Assembly: GCA_021781255.1 (NCBI GenBank)
Contig: JAJXXG010000266.1
Coordinates: forward strand, 1-5,907
Length of the DNA stretch: 5,907 nucleotides
Direction of reading: 5' to 3'
DNA from: Acidobacteriota bacterium
GTDB taxonomy: Bacteria; Acidobacteriota; Terriglobia; Terriglobales; Acidobacteriaceae
Below the pieces are notes generated by a model that was not told the origin of the DNA, ran no database searches, and saw only the letters and a list, made by a program, of their open reading frames with translations. This document shows positions 5,813 to 5,907 of the stretch, piece by piece. The translations under genes were made by a program, and so were the position numbers. Numbering within the stretch: the stretch's first letter is position 1; each line of letters starts with the position of its first letter.

Positions 5813-5907
5813 ATGCTTCGAGTAATGATGATTGTGAGCGCCATTTTACTGGGCTCGCTCGCGACGGCAGCACAATCAAACCAGGCGGCCGATGTTCCCA
5901 CCCATGC
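5813..5907 (+). CDS. Exported protein of unknown function, N-terminal fragment
   Basis: The first 31 codons of a gene that continues past the right edge. The translation begins MLRVMMIVSAILLGSLATAA and then QSNQAADVPTHA. This is a classic Sec signal peptide: a short n-region with Arg3, a hydrophobic core at residues 4-16, and a cleavage site after Ala19 or Ala20. There is no lipobox cysteine, so a soluble periplasmic or secreted protein, or an outer-membrane protein, is expected. The near-ideal ribosome site supports the start. It is transcribed away from the flavoprotein gene, and the two may share a control region. Too little is visible to name a family. The mature N-terminus is polar and unremarkable. 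Confidence 0.75.
   Translation, partial: MLRVMMIVSAILLGSLATAAQSNQAADVPTH

Overview
The window is GC-rich bacterial DNA. Five genes lie on the minus strand and one begins on the plus strand at the far right. The cytochrome oxidase subunit II carries a fused cytochrome c domain, and it sits beside a bicupin dioxygenase, an alpha/beta esterase and a PF12831-type flavoprotein. This mix fits an aerobic soil heterotroph. Acidobacteriota is my best guess from the style of the proteins, but no rRNA or marker gene is present to prove it.

Layout, read leftward along the minus strand from the right end. (1) 4161-5543 encodes a FAD-dependent oxidoreductase. (2) A 302-base spacer follows, holding a conspicuous near-palindrome at 3911-3930. 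(3) 2833-3858 encodes a two-domain cupin closely resembling bacterial quercetin 2,3-dioxygenase. (4) 1868-2836 encodes an alpha/beta hydrolase whose start overlaps the cupin stop in a GTGA junction. (5) A 425-base non-coding stretch follows, with an exact TATAAT and a dyad. (6) 384-1442 is ctaC and 1-372 is the start of ctaD; together they are the first genes of a caa3-type cytochrome c oxidase operon that runs off the left edge. On the plus strand, divergent from the flavoprotein gene, an exported protein begins at 5813 and is cut by the window end.

How the genes may work together. ctaC and ctaD are clearly one respiratory unit, 11 bases apart. The cupin and esterase are translationally coupled, so their products probably act in one pathway. 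An attractive reading is flavonol breakdown: a quercetinase opens the flavonol ring and releases CO, giving a depside ester that an esterase could split into two phenolic acids. The cupin chemistry is supported by a full set of metal ligands in both domains. The depside-hydrolase role of the esterase is inference. The flavoprotein and the exported protein cannot be assigned a substrate from sequence.

No tRNA, rRNA, CRISPR array, insertion sequence or convincing intrinsic terminator was found.
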